A stretch of DNA of 64,000 nucleotides from Flavobacteriaceae bacterium (lineage in GTDB: Bacteria; Bacteroidota; Bacteroidia; Flavobacteriales; Flavobacteriaceae). The notes beneath the pieces are model-generated. The model was not told the DNA's origin, ran no database searches, and saw nothing but the letters and a program-made list of their open reading frames with translations. Below, piece after piece: positions 9,743 through 18,672 of the stretch; the first letter of the stretch is position 1; each line of letters opens with the position of its first letter. Where the stretch lies: positions 1 through 64,000 of the forward strand of contig JAITMD010000003.1 of assembly GCA_031277535.1 (NCBI GenBank), read 5' to 3'. A program made the translations under genes and the position numbers.

Positions 9743-9759
9743 GACTGATAGGAGTTAGA

Positions 9760-10542
9760 TTATAACGTGAATGTATGTTGTATAAATTTTGTTGGGCGTT
9801 GTCCCATAAGTTTAGCAAATACATTACTGTATGACTGTGCACTGTTATACCCTACTAATAGTGCTATCTCATTGATAGTATATTGCTTATCACTAAGTAG
9901 TTCTATAGATTTAATAATGCGTACCATCTGTATATATTTAGCAATACTGATACCTGTTTCTTTTTTGAATTGACGCTCTAAAGTACGAATACTCATATAA
10001 CACAGTTGAGCCAATTCATCTATGGTGATAGTAGATTGATAGTGTTTATGTATATAAGCTGTTGCGTCTAGTAGTACTTTTGTACGTGGTACAGGGGTAA
10101 TCAGCGGAATCGCATTCTTTACAAAAGAGGGTAACTCTAATAGTATCGCTCTCAGAAAGGTTTGTTCACTCTCATCATTCTCCATATTCATTGACCATTT
10201 CTCAGTGTACATAATCATCTCTCTTAATACACTAGGTATTGCGAATAGGTATAACTCTTCATAAAAAGAAGGAAGGTCATCTACATCAAAGTATAAAGTA
10301 CGCAGAGAGACGTGTTCTGAGGCATGAGTCGTTTTATGAGGAACGTTAGAGGGGATATAAGCCACATGATTTTGAGGTAATAAAAATTGACAAGATTCTA
10401 CGTGTAGATATTGATATCCTGATTCTACGTAAACCAATTGAGCTTTCTTGTGATGGTGAAATTCATTATTGTGTTTCCAGTATTCTGCATGCCAAGAAAA
10501 ATTTCTCTTCCCAACTTCATCGACTAACTGTGGTTTACTCAT
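9760..10542 (-). CDS. AraC-family transcriptional regulator
   Basis: A 260-aa regulator with an N-terminal cupin-like sensing domain (about residues 20-100; HHHKKAQLVYVESG and HVAYIPSNVPHKT). The C-terminal double helix-turn-helix (about 160-255) contains IDELAQLCYMSIRTLERQFK and INEIALLVGYNSAQSYSNVF. It is divergent from the CynX-type transporter across a 100-bp gap. AraC-transporter pairs of this kind usually mean that the regulator controls the transporter; that is inference. Confidence 0.88.
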   Translation of the reverse strand: MSKPQLVDEVGKRNFSWHAEYWKHNNEFHHHKKAQLVYVESGYQYLHVESCQFLLPQNHVAYIPSNVPHKTTHASEHVSLRTLYFDVDDLPSFYEELYLFAIPSVLREMIMYTEKWSMNMENDESEQTFLRAILLELPSFVKNAIPLITPVPRTKVLLDATAYIHKHYQSTITIDELAQLCYMSIRTLERQFKKETGISIAKYIQMVRIIKSIELLSDKQYTINEIALLVGYNSAQSYSNVFAKLMGQRPTKFIQHTFTL

Positions 10543-10593
10543 ACTTGTCGTTTTAGTTATGATTTATGGCGAATATAATCATTTATTAGCACT

Positions 10594-10601
10594 TAGCTTT
10601 G
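10594..10601 (+). promoter_or_regulatory. -7 element (TAGCTTTG) of the CynX-type transporter
   Basis: Match to TAnnTTTG, 41 bases upstream of the transporter start, in the region shared with the divergent AraC gene. No clear TTG box at the expected spacing, which would suit an activator-dependent promoter. Confidence 0.5.
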
Positions 10602-10642
10602 TACCCTTAAAGAACAATATGTAATTTTTAAAACAAACAACA

Positions 10643-11839
10643 ATGGAAAATCATATAGAAGAAGTATCTAGAATGAAAAAAATACTAATGTTATTAGGTA
10701 TTGTATTCATTGCTTCTAATCTAAGAGCTCCACTAACTTCTGTTGGTCCTGTCATTTCAGAGATCAGTCAGGGGTTATCTTTATCTAATACTACAGCAGG
10801 ACTAGTGACTACTATACCATTAATGGCCTTTGGTTTCTTATCGAGTATGGTTCCTAAGATTTCTCGTAGATATGGAATGGAGGTTGTCTTATTAGCCTCA
10901 TTAATCTTATTGAGTATAGGACTTGTCATTAGACCTTACGGAAGTTTAATCACCTTGTTTTTAGGAGCTGCATTAGTAGGTATTGCGATTACAGTGGGGA
11001 ACGTATTAATGCCTGCCTATATTAAAAATAATTATCAGAAGAATGTCGGTACCATGATGGGTATTTACTCCGTAGCTATGAACTTAACAGCAGCATTGGC
11101 AGCAGGGTTTAGTATTAGCTTAGGTAAGTTTACGCAGATGGGATGGAAGGGATCTATTGGGATATGGCTAGTGTTAAGTCTAGCTACTATCTTAATATGG
11201 CTACCTCAAGTGAAAAAGAGAAGAGCAGTACAAGCTACAGCTTCATTAGGACAAGATGAAGTAAAAGTGAATATGTATAAGTCTAAGATAGCATGGGCAG
11301 TCACCGTATTTATGGGAGTACAGTCATTGCTGTTTTACTGTTTAGCAGCTTGGCTACCTAAAGTAGCTATTACATGGGGTATAGCAAGTGAAGATGCAGG
11401 ATGGTTGTTATCTTATATGCAGTTTGCTCAATTGCCGATGACCTTTATAGGAGCTATAATAGCGAGTAAGTTACCTAATCAGAAGTTATTGGCTATCGGT
11501 ACAGGAGTATTGTTTGCAGTAGGTATAGCAGGATTATTAATATTTAAAGTCAATTTTATAGCACTATGGTGTGTGCTGATAGGTACAGCTAGTGGATTGG
11601 CATTTAGTTTATCGATGCTGTTCTTTGTATTGCGTACTGGTAGTACAGTACAGGCAGCAGAGTTATCAGGTATGGCACAGTCTATAGGATATTTGATAGC
11701 AGCATGTGGACCACCTATTTTTGGAGCTTTATTTGATGTGACACAGTCATGGTCTATGTCATTAGTATTCTTATTAGTGATGTCTATAACATTGATTGTT
11801 TCTGGAGGTATCGCTGGAAAGAATGATTGGGTGAAGTAA
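10643..11839 (+). CDS. MFS transporter, CynX/NimT family
   Basis: A 398-aa membrane protein with about 12 predicted transmembrane helices. The early sequence SNLRAPLTSVGPVISEI is typical of the cyanate/nitroimidazole transporter group (CynX, NimT). No cyanase gene is nearby, so cyanate is not supported as the substrate. The gene is paired with a divergent AraC regulator. A second possible start is the Met at residue 11 (MKKILMLLG); the first ATG is kept because nothing excludes it. Confidence 0.85.
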   Translation: MENHIEEVSRMKKILMLLGIVFIASNLRAPLTSVGPVISEISQGLSLSNTTAGLVTTIPLMAFGFLSSMVPKISRRYGMEVVLLASLILLSIGLVIRPYGSLITLFLGAALVGIAITVGNVLMPAYIKNNYQKNVGTMMGIYSVAMNLTAALAAGFSISLGKFTQMGWKGSIGIWLVLSLATILIWLPQVKKRRAVQATASLGQDEVKVNMYKSKIAWAVTVFMGVQSLLFYCLAAWLPKVAITWGIASEDAGWLLSYMQFAQLPMTFIGAIIASKLPNQKLLAIGTGVLFAVGIAGLLIFKVNFIALWCVLIGTASGLAFSLSMLFFVLRTGSTVQAAELSGMAQSIGYLIAACGPPIFGALFDVTQSWSMSLVFLLVMSITLIVSGGIAGKNDWVK

Positions 11840-11846
11840 TTCTTTG

Positions 11847-12062
11847 TTAATTAAAGAAGCGTCTGTATATCCACAGCAATCCACTACTGACTATAGAGAT
11901 AATAATCATAGAAGTGATCGGCATAAAGAATGAAAAATCTGGTCGCTGTATATGAATGTCTCCAGGTAATTTGCCAAACCAATTAAAATTAAAAGAAGTA
12001 AACTGTACAAGTAAGCCGATTACAACGATTAGACATCCGATAAATATGATAGGTTTTCCCAT
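11847..12062 (-). CDS. DUF2905 family small membrane protein
   Basis: A 71-aa protein with two transmembrane helices (residues 3-22 and 45-68). The short motif WFGKLPGDIHI between them is the conserved core of DUF2905 proteins, whose function is unknown. It is convergent with the upstream transporter and divergent from the FrnE-like gene. Confidence 0.85.
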   Translation of the reverse strand: MGKPIIFIGCLIVVIGLLVQFTSFNFNWFGKLPGDIHIQRPDFSFFMPITSMIIISIVSSGLLWIYRRFFN

Positions 12063-12150
12063 AGAAGTAAAGGTATAAAAATAGGATTACTTCCCTTTAG
12101 GATACTATTTAATTCTTGTTAAAGAGCGAAACATTACTTCACATTAATAG

Positions 12151-12158
12151 TATCTTTG
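12151..12158 (+). promoter_or_regulatory. -7 element (TATCTTTG) of the FrnE-like gene
   Basis: Exact TAnnTTTG match 44 bases upstream of the start codon. Confidence 0.55.
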
Positions 12159-12202
12159 GGTATAGAGTTAGTGAAATTGTTCACTATTAAAATCAAAAGA
12201 GT

Positions 12203-12907
12203 ATGAAAGTAGAGATATGGTCGGATGTAATGTGCCCATTTTGTTACGTGGGTAAGAAGAACTTTGAGAAAGCCTTAGTTCAGTTGCCGTTTAAAGATAA
12301 GATAGAAGTAGAATGGAAAAGCTTTCAGTTAGATCCAGATTTGCCTGTAGAAGGGTTAGATATGTCAACTGCAGCGTATTTAGCTAAACGCAAAGGGATG
12401 CCTGAGCAACAAATACAAGGAATGATGGACAACCTACAACATGCTGGACAAGCAGTGGGAATTGATTTTAAACAAGATCAATCTATTCCTGTTAATACGA
12501 TTAGAGCACATCGTTTAATCCATTTCGCTCAGTCTCACGGAAAAGGAAATGAGATGGAAGAAGCGTTGTTCTTTGCTCATTTTACAGCAGGAAAGAATGT
12601 AGGTGATATCGAAGTATTGACATCATTAGCAGAACAGGTAGGTCTAAATGCTGCTGAGGTGAGAGCGTTCTTAGCTACAGATGAGCAGTTAGACGAGGTA
12701 ACAGCAGATATCACAGAAGCTCGTGCTTTAGGTATATCAGGAGTACCTTTCTTCGTGCTGGATAGAAAGTATGGAGTATCAGGAGCTCAACCTACAGAAG
12801 CATTCGTAGAAGCACTGACCCAAGCATTCCAAGAAAGCCAACCTCAATTCGAAATGAAAGGTAACAGTGACGCTGGAGCTTGCGGACCAGAAGGATGTGA
12901 GATATAA
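12203..12907 (+). CDS. DsbA-family oxidoreductase, FrnE-like
   Basis: A 234-aa cytoplasmic thioredoxin-fold protein (no signal peptide) with the redox motif CPFC at residues 11-14 and the cis-Pro region GISGVPFFV (about 179-187). FrnE proteins are 2-hydroxychromene-2-carboxylate-isomerase-like disulfide oxidoreductases; the Deinococcus member is linked to oxidative stress resistance. The protein ends in a second cysteine pair, CGPEGC, which in some FrnE proteins exchanges disulfides with the active site. It is transcribed alone and ends at a terminator. Confidence 0.88.
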   Translation: MKVEIWSDVMCPFCYVGKKNFEKALVQLPFKDKIEVEWKSFQLDPDLPVEGLDMSTAAYLAKRKGMPEQQIQGMMDNLQHAGQAVGIDFKQDQSIPVNTIRAHRLIHFAQSHGKGNEMEEALFFAHFTAGKNVGDIEVLTSLAEQVGLNAAEVRAFLATDEQLDEVTADITEARALGISGVPFFVLDRKYGVSGAQPTEAFVEALTQAFQESQPQFEMKGNSDAGACGPEGCEI

Positions 12908-12915
12908 TATTTTAA

Positions 12916-12949
12916 AAAAGGTAATGATAAAGGACTATTATTACCTTTT
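12916..12949. terminator. Bidirectional terminator after the FrnE-like gene
   Basis: A 10-bp stem (AAAAGGTAAT and complement) with a 14-nt loop, A-rich upstream and T-rich downstream. It lies between convergent genes. Confidence 0.75.
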
Positions 12950-13714
12950 TTATGATTTTAAAAACAACCAATCTCCAGTATGTAGATTTTTAGTCAGTTT
13001 TTCAGCATATTGAAGAGGTATTGTATAAAAGTAAAGATTAATAGAGGTTGGTGTTATAGTATCAAAAGGCATTTCTTCTTTAAATAATTCTTTTCCTTTT
13101 TGAGATTTCTTTTCTTTTATTTGTGTGCGAGATACTACTGCCAATAAGTTTTCTTTGTTCTTCCAAGTATATAGTTTGTAATATCCAAAAAAGTCTTCTA
13201 TTTGTTCTTTAGGAGCTCCTTCTTTTTTAGATATATATTGTATTAATTGTTTTACATCTGTATCTGTCGAAGTCTCTGTTAGAGCCACTAATCCTAAAAA
13301 GTTTTTAGAAGAATCAATAATCATATCGATTTTACAGAAAAAGATATTTCCATATTTGGCAAGAGAATCTTTGGTAGAATATGATAGCATATTATATTGT
13401 GTTCCTAAAAATTCTTTTTCTTGGTTTGAATTATTAAGTATATAAATATCATGTATTTGTATTTTATGAAAATCGTTATGATGCATTAGTCCTTTTCCAA
13501 ATTCTTTTTCATTTCGACCATATAGTATTTCTTTTTGTTGTTGTTTATAAGTAGCATATGCATTAATTTCTTTTGAATAATATGCCTCAACATCAAAAGT
13601 ATGGGGGATGTGTTCTAAATCAACAACATTTTCTTTGGAATTTTTGGAAGTACATGCTAATATAAATAATCCTGCTATAAAAGATATTATGTGTTTTTTA
13701 AATATTTTTTTGTT
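12950..13714 (-). pseudogene. Lipoprotein gene without a start codon (hypothetical)
   Basis: An uninterrupted frame of 254 sense codons follows the in-frame stop at 13717-13715. Reading from there gives a full lipoprotein signal (basic residues, hydrophobic core, lipobox FILACTS) and a secreted-looking body of unknown family. No ATG, GTG or TTG occurs in this frame before the signal peptide; the codons after the stop are AAC AAA AAA ATA. The first ATG is at 13486, 76 codons in, and would make a 178-aa product with no signal. Either the start codon has been lost, a rare start such as ATA is used, or there is a sequence error. The C-terminal body has no motif I recognise. It lies in a decayed, very AT-rich zone. 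Confidence 0.6.
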
Positions 13715-13907
13715 TTAAAAATAATAAAATAATTTGTTTTTATGTTAATTGTTTTTTTTTAATGAGTGTATTATGGGGTTATTTTAATTACTAAGGTATG
13801 CTTATTAAATATTGAAAATATAAAGTAGTAATTATAAGTAAAAGTATTCTTGTTATAGTATATTACTTTTTTTATCTATATCAGTACAAAGTTGGGATTG
13901 GTACTTT

Positions 13908-14315
13908 ATGAATCAATTAAAAGAAAAAAAGAAGGTAATGCTATTTATTATTAAATGGATATTATAGAGAGGAAATAAAAAAGAAAAATGATTAGATAGT
14001 AATTATAATATTCTTAATGAAAAAGGTAATTGTATAGAAAGAGGCACCTATGAAGATGGAGTAAAAATGAGGACATTGTTTGAAAAAAGATTAAACGGTT
14101 TTGTCTTTTATAATAGAGGTGTGAATAATAAAATAGGTAAAATTACTATATCCCCTATTGAGGGATTATCAGATAAAAAACGACAAGAGTTTGCAGATAG
14201 GTTAAAAAAAGATTTTGATACTATATCATCTGAGCATTTGATTTGGAATAAGTATTTAAATGGTGAACTATCAGAAGAAGCTTTTAGTGTGACTCTGTTT
14301 TTGAGTGGAAGTTAA
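13908..14315 (+). pseudogene. Decayed remnant, possibly a YwqK-type repeat protein
   Basis: The intact part is an 82-codon frame from the ATG at 14067. The frame is open further upstream, to a stop near 13989, and encodes NEKGNCIERGTYEDGVK before that ATG. The pattern G.Y.DGVK resembles the repeats of YwqK/MORN-like proteins. Just upstream, a second frame reads GYYREEIKKKND and stops, which suggests a one-base frameshift near 13985-13995. Further upstream, short broken frames continue to about 13908. The 82-aa piece alone (MRTLFEKRLNGFVFYNRG...) may or may not be expressed. The family assignment is weak. Confidence 0.4.
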
Positions 14316-14352
14316 GTTCTAAAACTATAGATGTGCTGTGTGATATAGTTAG

Positions 14353-14360
14353 TATCTTTG
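14353..14360 (+). promoter_or_regulatory. -7 element (TATCTTTG) of sbcD
   Basis: Exact TAnnTTTG match 27 bases before the sbcD start codon; it gives sbcD its own promoter. Confidence 0.6.
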
Positions 14361-14387
14361 ACACAATAGAAAAACAAAGAATAATCA

Positions 14388-15605
14388 ATGGGGATTAAAA
14401 TTCTACATACAGCCGACTGGCATTTAGGAAAGAGATTAGATAACTTTAGTCGTATAGACGAACAACGTGAGGTACTTGACGAAATCTGCGAGATAGCAGA
14501 GCGTGAAGCTGTGGACATGGTATTAGTAGCGGGAGATTTGTTTGACACCTTTAATCCACCAGTAGAGGCTGTAGAATTATTTTATAAAACACTTAAACGC
14601 TTAGCGAAAAATGGAGAGAGACCTGTCATCGCTATAGCTGGTAATCACGATAGTCCTGAACGTATAGATGCACCTGATCCATTAGCGAGAGAGTGTGGTA
14701 TCATACTGATAGGCCTACCTAATGCTGAGGTAACACCCTTTGAGATAGAAAACCAATTTAATGTATCTAAGTCAACGAATGGATTATTAGAGTTGCGATT
14801 AGATAGATTTAAGCAGCCTATACGCATCTTGCATACTCCTTATGCGAATGAGATAAGATTAAAGAGAGCCTTAGATACAGAAGATAAAAGTGCGGCACTT
14901 AATGAAGTATTAGGAGATAGTTGGCAGACATTAGCAGATAAGTATTGTAAGACGAAGGGGATTAATCTATTAATCTCTCATCTCTATATGATGAACCGAA
15001 ACGGTGAAATACTAGAAGAACCTGATGGGGAGAAGCCATTAAATATAGGTAATGCTGATATTGTCTATAGTGATATCATTCCTGAGCAAGTACAGTACAC
15101 TGCATTAGGGCACTTGCACAGAGCGCATCAGATCGGTGATGAGGAGAGACCTGTAGTATATTCAGGTAGTCCACTAAGCTATAGTTTTAGCGAGGCTGGA
15201 CAGCAGAAGTATGTCATGGTATTAGATGCAGAAGCAGGTAAACCAATTTCTTATCAATCTATTCCTTTGAATAAAGGACGAACTTTATCTCGTAAGAAAT
15301 TTTATAGTACTGATGAGGCTATACTATGGTTACAAGCTAATCCATATCATTTGGTAGAACTTACATTAGTAAGTGATACTTTTTTGAATAGTGATGATAT
15401 GAAACGATTGTATAGTGGACATGATGGTATTATCACTATTATTCCTCAAATTATTTTAGATAAAGAAAATAATACTACCTCAAAATATCAAGTCAATTTG
15501 GAGCAGGATATGAAAGACTTATTTAAAGATTATTTTAAACAACGTTATGGAGGGCAAGAGCCTAATGATGATTTAATGAACTTGTTAAGAGAAATAATAG
15601 AGTAA
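14388..15605 (+). CDS. sbcD: Exonuclease SbcCD, nuclease subunit SbcD
   Basis: Mre11-like metallophosphoesterase subunit of the SbcCD complex, which cleaves DNA hairpins and protein-blocked ends. Manganese-binding motifs are present: DWHLGKRLD at residues 10-18, GDLFD (about 49), GNHDSPER (about 85) and, later, the His motifs SHLYMM and LGHLHRAH. The length of 405 aa is normal. It is unusual here that sbcC is not adjacent: two unrelated genes and about 3 kb separate them. Confidence 0.93.
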   Translation: MGIKILHTADWHLGKRLDNFSRIDEQREVLDEICEIAEREAVDMVLVAGDLFDTFNPPVEAVELFYKTLKRLAKNGERPVIAIAGNHDSPERIDAPDPLARECGIILIGLPNAEVTPFEIENQFNVSKSTNGLLELRLDRFKQPIRILHTPYANEIRLKRALDTEDKSAALNEVLGDSWQTLADKYCKTKGINLLISHLYMMNRNGEILEEPDGEKPLNIGNADIVYSDIIPEQVQYTALGHLHRAHQIGDEERPVVYSGSPLSYSFSEAGQQKYVMVLDAEAGKPISYQSIPLNKGRTLSRKKFYSTDEAILWLQANPYHLVELTLVSDTFLNSDDMKRLYSGHDGIITIIPQIILDKENNTTSKYQVNLEQDMKDLFKDYFKQRYGGQEPNDDLMNLLREIIE

Positions 15606-15611
15606 AAGATA

Positions 15612-17339
15612 TTAAGCATCGTTTTGCATACATTCTTTAATAAATAAAGATAACTTTATCCCTTTTCGAGTATAAAAAGCATCTGTAAAACTACGTACAT
15701 TGTTGAATCCAAATTGCTCTGCCAAAGCATCTGTTTTATACGAACGAAGGTTACTACTGTTATTTTTTATCTTCTCTATTGCATAGTCGATGCGTAGATC
15801 ATTCAAATATTGTTTAAAATTATTCTTTTTGTAAGTATTAATTACTTTTGATAAATAAGAAGTATTGGTATCCCATTCTTCAGCTAATACTTTTAAAGAG
15901 AGATCTTGTCTTAGAAATTGTTTTTCTGTTTCAAATAAATCTAATTTTTGTAATATATCTGATACAATAGCTTCATTTATATTCAAATCATCTATAATAA
16001 TCTCCTCTTCTGATGAGATTTCTTCATTAGTAGGTAATTCATATTCAGGGTTCTCATCTGTTGGGTGAGACGTTATCGCAATCGTTTGAGATTGCTGTGT
16101 AATTATATGTTTTGCTTTTCGTTTATTCCAAACAAAATATCCTAAAAGTGCAAGAACTAACGCAATTGAAGAGATTGTTAGTATTTTTGATTTGGTTTCT
16201 TGTTGTTCAATTTGATCTTCTAATTGTTTTTTCGTTTCTAATATTTTACGAGAATCATGTTCTGAACGTATTTTGTTTTCTAAGACTTTGTATTGACTAT
16301 TTAAAAGTTGATCTACTTCTATAAGTTGGTTTGTATATACCAATTGTTGTTCTAAGTTTTTTTCTTCTTTATAATATTCAATAAGTAATGTAAAAGCTTC
16401 TCTTAGTGTATTATTAATTTGTTTTTTTTGAATAAATAAATTACTTACTTTTTTAAAATACTCTACTGCTTTACTATGTTGGTTTTGCTCCCAATAAATT
16501 TTTCCTATATATAAATAAACAATATGCCTATTAATCTCATCTTGTTCCTGAATAAACATGTTTAGACTTTGATTAAGCATTTTTTTAGCAGTAACAAAAT
16601 CGTTTTGATGAAAATAATATATTCCTTCTAAAAGTGAAAAATAGTTTTCCCAATAAGCCCTTTCTTCTAAGTTATCAATTAAAGTGCTTAGTGTCAGTCC
16701 TTTTTGGTTGTATCGATGTACATTATCCCAATCCTGTAATTCTATGAAACATTTGCTAATTGAAATAATAGAATTTAATTGACCTAATTGATTATTTATA
16801 CCATCTTGATTGGCGTAGTATTCTTCTGCTTGTATAAAAATTTTTAAAGCTTCTTTAGTATCACCTATAAAGTATTTCACTCGTGCAATACCGTTACGTA
16901 TTTTATATAAGTTGTAGGTATTATCTGTTTTTAGAATATATTCTTCTGCCAATAAACTGGCATCTAAAGAGGATTTATAATCTTTGAAAGTATAATAAAG
17001 TGTAGCAATACTTTGGTAAGCAGTCGCAATTTCTATATCCTTTTTACTATTGAAAGCTAATTGCAATAAACTATCACTATAGATAGTTGCTTCTTTTTTA
17101 TCAGAATTAAGCATTGTTCTACGATATCCTTGTAATAATTCTTCTTTGTTGTTTTCTCTTTTAGCTTTAGCAATATATTCTTTTAAGAGTACAATTTTTT
17201 TATTCTGATTTTCTGTAAAATCAATGGAGTCATTCAACTGTTTGAACGAAACAATCGAAAAGTCGCTTTGTGCCCTTGTTAGCGTTGGAAAAATTAAAAA
17301 TGTGAAGACTAATAAAGTCGCAAAAAATGTCTTAAACAT
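15612..17339 (-). CDS. Membrane-bound TPR sensor with C-terminal AraC-type HTH domain
   Basis: A signal peptide (FKTFFATLLVFTFLIF, ending TRAQ) leads to a periplasmic region of helical tetratricopeptide repeats (about residues 25-360). A coiled segment follows, then one transmembrane helix (about 385-405, SSIALVLALLGYFVWN), and a cytoplasmic AraC-type double helix-turn-helix (about 475-570, including LAEEWDTNTSYLSKVINTYK). The start is set at 17339 (MFKTFF) because this gives a clean signal peptide; the frame is open 11 codons further up. Such one-protein sensors are common in flavobacteria, with mostly unknown signals. It is divergent from a lipoprotein gene and sits between sbcD and sbcC. 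Confidence 0.82.
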   Translation of the reverse strand: MFKTFFATLLVFTFLIFPTLTRAQSDFSIVSFKQLNDSIDFTENQNKKIVLLKEYIAKAKRENNKEELLQGYRRTMLNSDKKEATIYSDSLLQLAFNSKKDIEIATAYQSIATLYYTFKDYKSSLDASLLAEEYILKTDNTYNLYKIRNGIARVKYFIGDTKEALKIFIQAEEYYANQDGINNQLGQLNSIISISKCFIELQDWDNVHRYNQKGLTLSTLIDNLEERAYWENYFSLLEGIYYFHQNDFVTAKKMLNQSLNMFIQEQDEINRHIVYLYIGKIYWEQNQHSKAVEYFKKVSNLFIQKKQINNTLREAFTLLIEYYKEEKNLEQQLVYTNQLIEVDQLLNSQYKVLENKIRSEHDSRKILETKKQLEDQIEQQETKSKILTISSIALVLALLGYFVWNKRKAKHIITQQSQTIAITSHPTDENPEYELPTNEEISSEEEIIIDDLNINEAIVSDILQKLDLFETEKQFLRQDLSLKVLAEEWDTNTSYLSKVINTYKKNNFKQYLNDLRIDYAIEKIKNNSSNLRSYKTDALAEQFGFNNVRSFTDAFYTRKGIKLSLFIKECMQNDA

Positions 17340-17531
17340 AAATTGATTAACATAATTTAGACAAAGATACAATTTTTGTTTTAAATGTAACTATTTGTTT
17401 ATCAGTGATTGCTTTTGTTTTTTTTTGGAAAATTTATAAATCTTCCAAACAAGTTTTAGGATAGAGAAGTGCTTTACTCTACTTTTGATTTCAACGGTAT
17501 AGGATACGTGTTTAACCTTAAAATTCGAGAT

Positions 17532-18158
17532 ATGAGAAAAACAAGTTTATTACTATTAGGAGTTGTTTTATTTGCAGTAGGATGTAATACTGATTCAAAT
17601 GAAGAACAAATAAATAAGACAAAGCAAGTCTCTTCTTTCGAAAACAATATAAATAGTAATGTATATGCAGGAATTAATGTATTACATTCTTTGTATTTAG
17701 AGCGTCAGGGAGAGAATGTAGATAATCAAGAATTATCGCAAGTTATAAGTGGTGTAGAAGATGCAGCTTTAAATACAAATTTTACACACCAATACAATTT
17801 TAATAAAGAAACTTATAAATATTTAAATAGTGAGATAATGCAAAGAATTGTAACACGTGATTTGAATGTTTTAAGAGAAGTTAATTATTCAGAGTATATT
17901 ATTGATGAAGTACAAAGAGTATTGGAGACTGATACAGCTTTAGATGTTGAAGGGTTAAGATATAGAATAGGTAGAAGTACTGATATTTCTGAAAAAGAGA
18001 AAGATTTCTTATTGAATTCATTAGATGCAGGACATCCTCCAACAGGAATTGATGATGAATGGAGAAAAAGTAATATAGTAGCTTTATTGTATTATGCTAA
18101 AGAAAGTAAATTAAACGTTGCAACTGCTACTACTGTTTTAAAGGTAGTGTTGAACTAA
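17532..18158 (+). CDS. Hypothetical lipoprotein
   Basis: A 209-aa protein with a textbook lipoprotein signal (RKTSLLLLGVVLFAVGC, lipobox residues 15-18). The start at 17532 is chosen over the upstream ATG at 17469 because it begins the signal peptide. The mature part is predicted mostly helical, and I do not recognise a family. It shares a 192-bp intergenic region with the divergent TPR-AraC sensor, so it may be a target or partner of that regulator. Confidence 0.7.
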   Translation: MRKTSLLLLGVVLFAVGCNTDSNEEQINKTKQVSSFENNINSNVYAGINVLHSLYLERQGENVDNQELSQVISGVEDAALNTNFTHQYNFNKETYKYLNSEIMQRIVTRDLNVLREVNYSEYIIDEVQRVLETDTALDVEGLRYRIGRSTDISEKEKDFLLNSLDAGHPPTGIDDEWRKSNIVALLYYAKESKLNVATATTVLKVVLN

Positions 18159-18169
18159 AAATATAAAAA

Positions 18170-18268
18170 ATGTTGTTTCCTCCTATGCCCAAACAGTCCG
18201 GAATGTTTGGTGCAGGGAATAAAATTATTATTAAGTTGTGTGGTTGCTATGAAAAAGAAAATTCATAA
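18170..18268 (+). CDS. Possible 32-residue small ORF
   Basis: A short frame coding for MLFPPMPKQSGMFGAG, then NKIIIKLCGCYEKENS. It begins 12 bases after the lipoprotein gene and uses less AT-rich codons than the surrounding gap. It has no detectable relative that I can name. It could be a translated small protein or the tail of a lost gene. Confidence 0.25.
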   Translation: MLFPPMPKQSGMFGAGNKIIIKLCGCYEKENS

Positions 18269-18340
18269 TAAATAATTGTTTTTGGGTGTTATTATTTATT
18301 ACTTATGCTTTAATAGTTATTAAAGGTTTATTCTAATTAA

Positions 18341-18374
18341 AAAAAGAAGGTTCAATAATAGAACCTTCTTTTTA
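18341..18374 (+). terminator. Strong terminator hairpin
   Basis: A 13-bp stem (AAAAAGAAGGTTC with its complement), a 7-nt loop and a T-run. It probably ends the lipoprotein transcript. Confidence 0.8.
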
Positions 18375-18524
18375 AACTGTTCAAAATCAATTATAAGCGT
18401 TTTGTTGTTTGTTGCGCTTTTGATGGTGAAGTATAAATTGGCTATTTATATTAAAAAATAGAATATATCTTTTGATACTCAAACATAAGGGAAAAATTAG
18501 ATGGGGTTTATAAATTGTTTAAGA

Positions 18525-18552
18525 AGAGAGGCATTTAATATGCCTCTTTTTT
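18525..18552 (+). terminator. Second terminator hairpin before sbcC
   Basis: Stem AGAGGCA/TGCCTCT with a 7-nt loop, followed by eight or more T. Confidence 0.7.
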
Positions 18553-18601
18553 TATTTATAGAGTTTATGTCTTTTTTGTGAGTATAACTACCCTTGTTTA
18601 C

Positions 18602-18633
18602 TTGTTTGTAGTACTTAAAATGTCTTAGCTTTG
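18602..18633 (+). promoter_or_regulatory. Promoter of sbcC (TTG ... TAGCTTTG)
   Basis: A flavobacterial promoter with both boxes: TTG at 18602-18604, 21 bases, then TAGCTTTG at 18626-18633. A second TTG at 18606 gives a 17-base spacing, also within the accepted range. The start codon is 39 bases downstream. sbcC is therefore expressed independently of sbcD. Confidence 0.7.
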
Positions 18634-18672
18634 TTTGCTATTTGAGTACATAAAAATAAAAGGAAGTATTAT

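Larger units (their letters stand above)
18159..18672. other. 514-bp gap before sbcC
   Basis: Holds the possible 32-codon ORF, two hairpin terminators (about 18341 and 18525) and the sbcC promoter. Nothing else was recognised. Two terminators in series isolate sbcC from upstream transcription. Confidence 0.6.
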
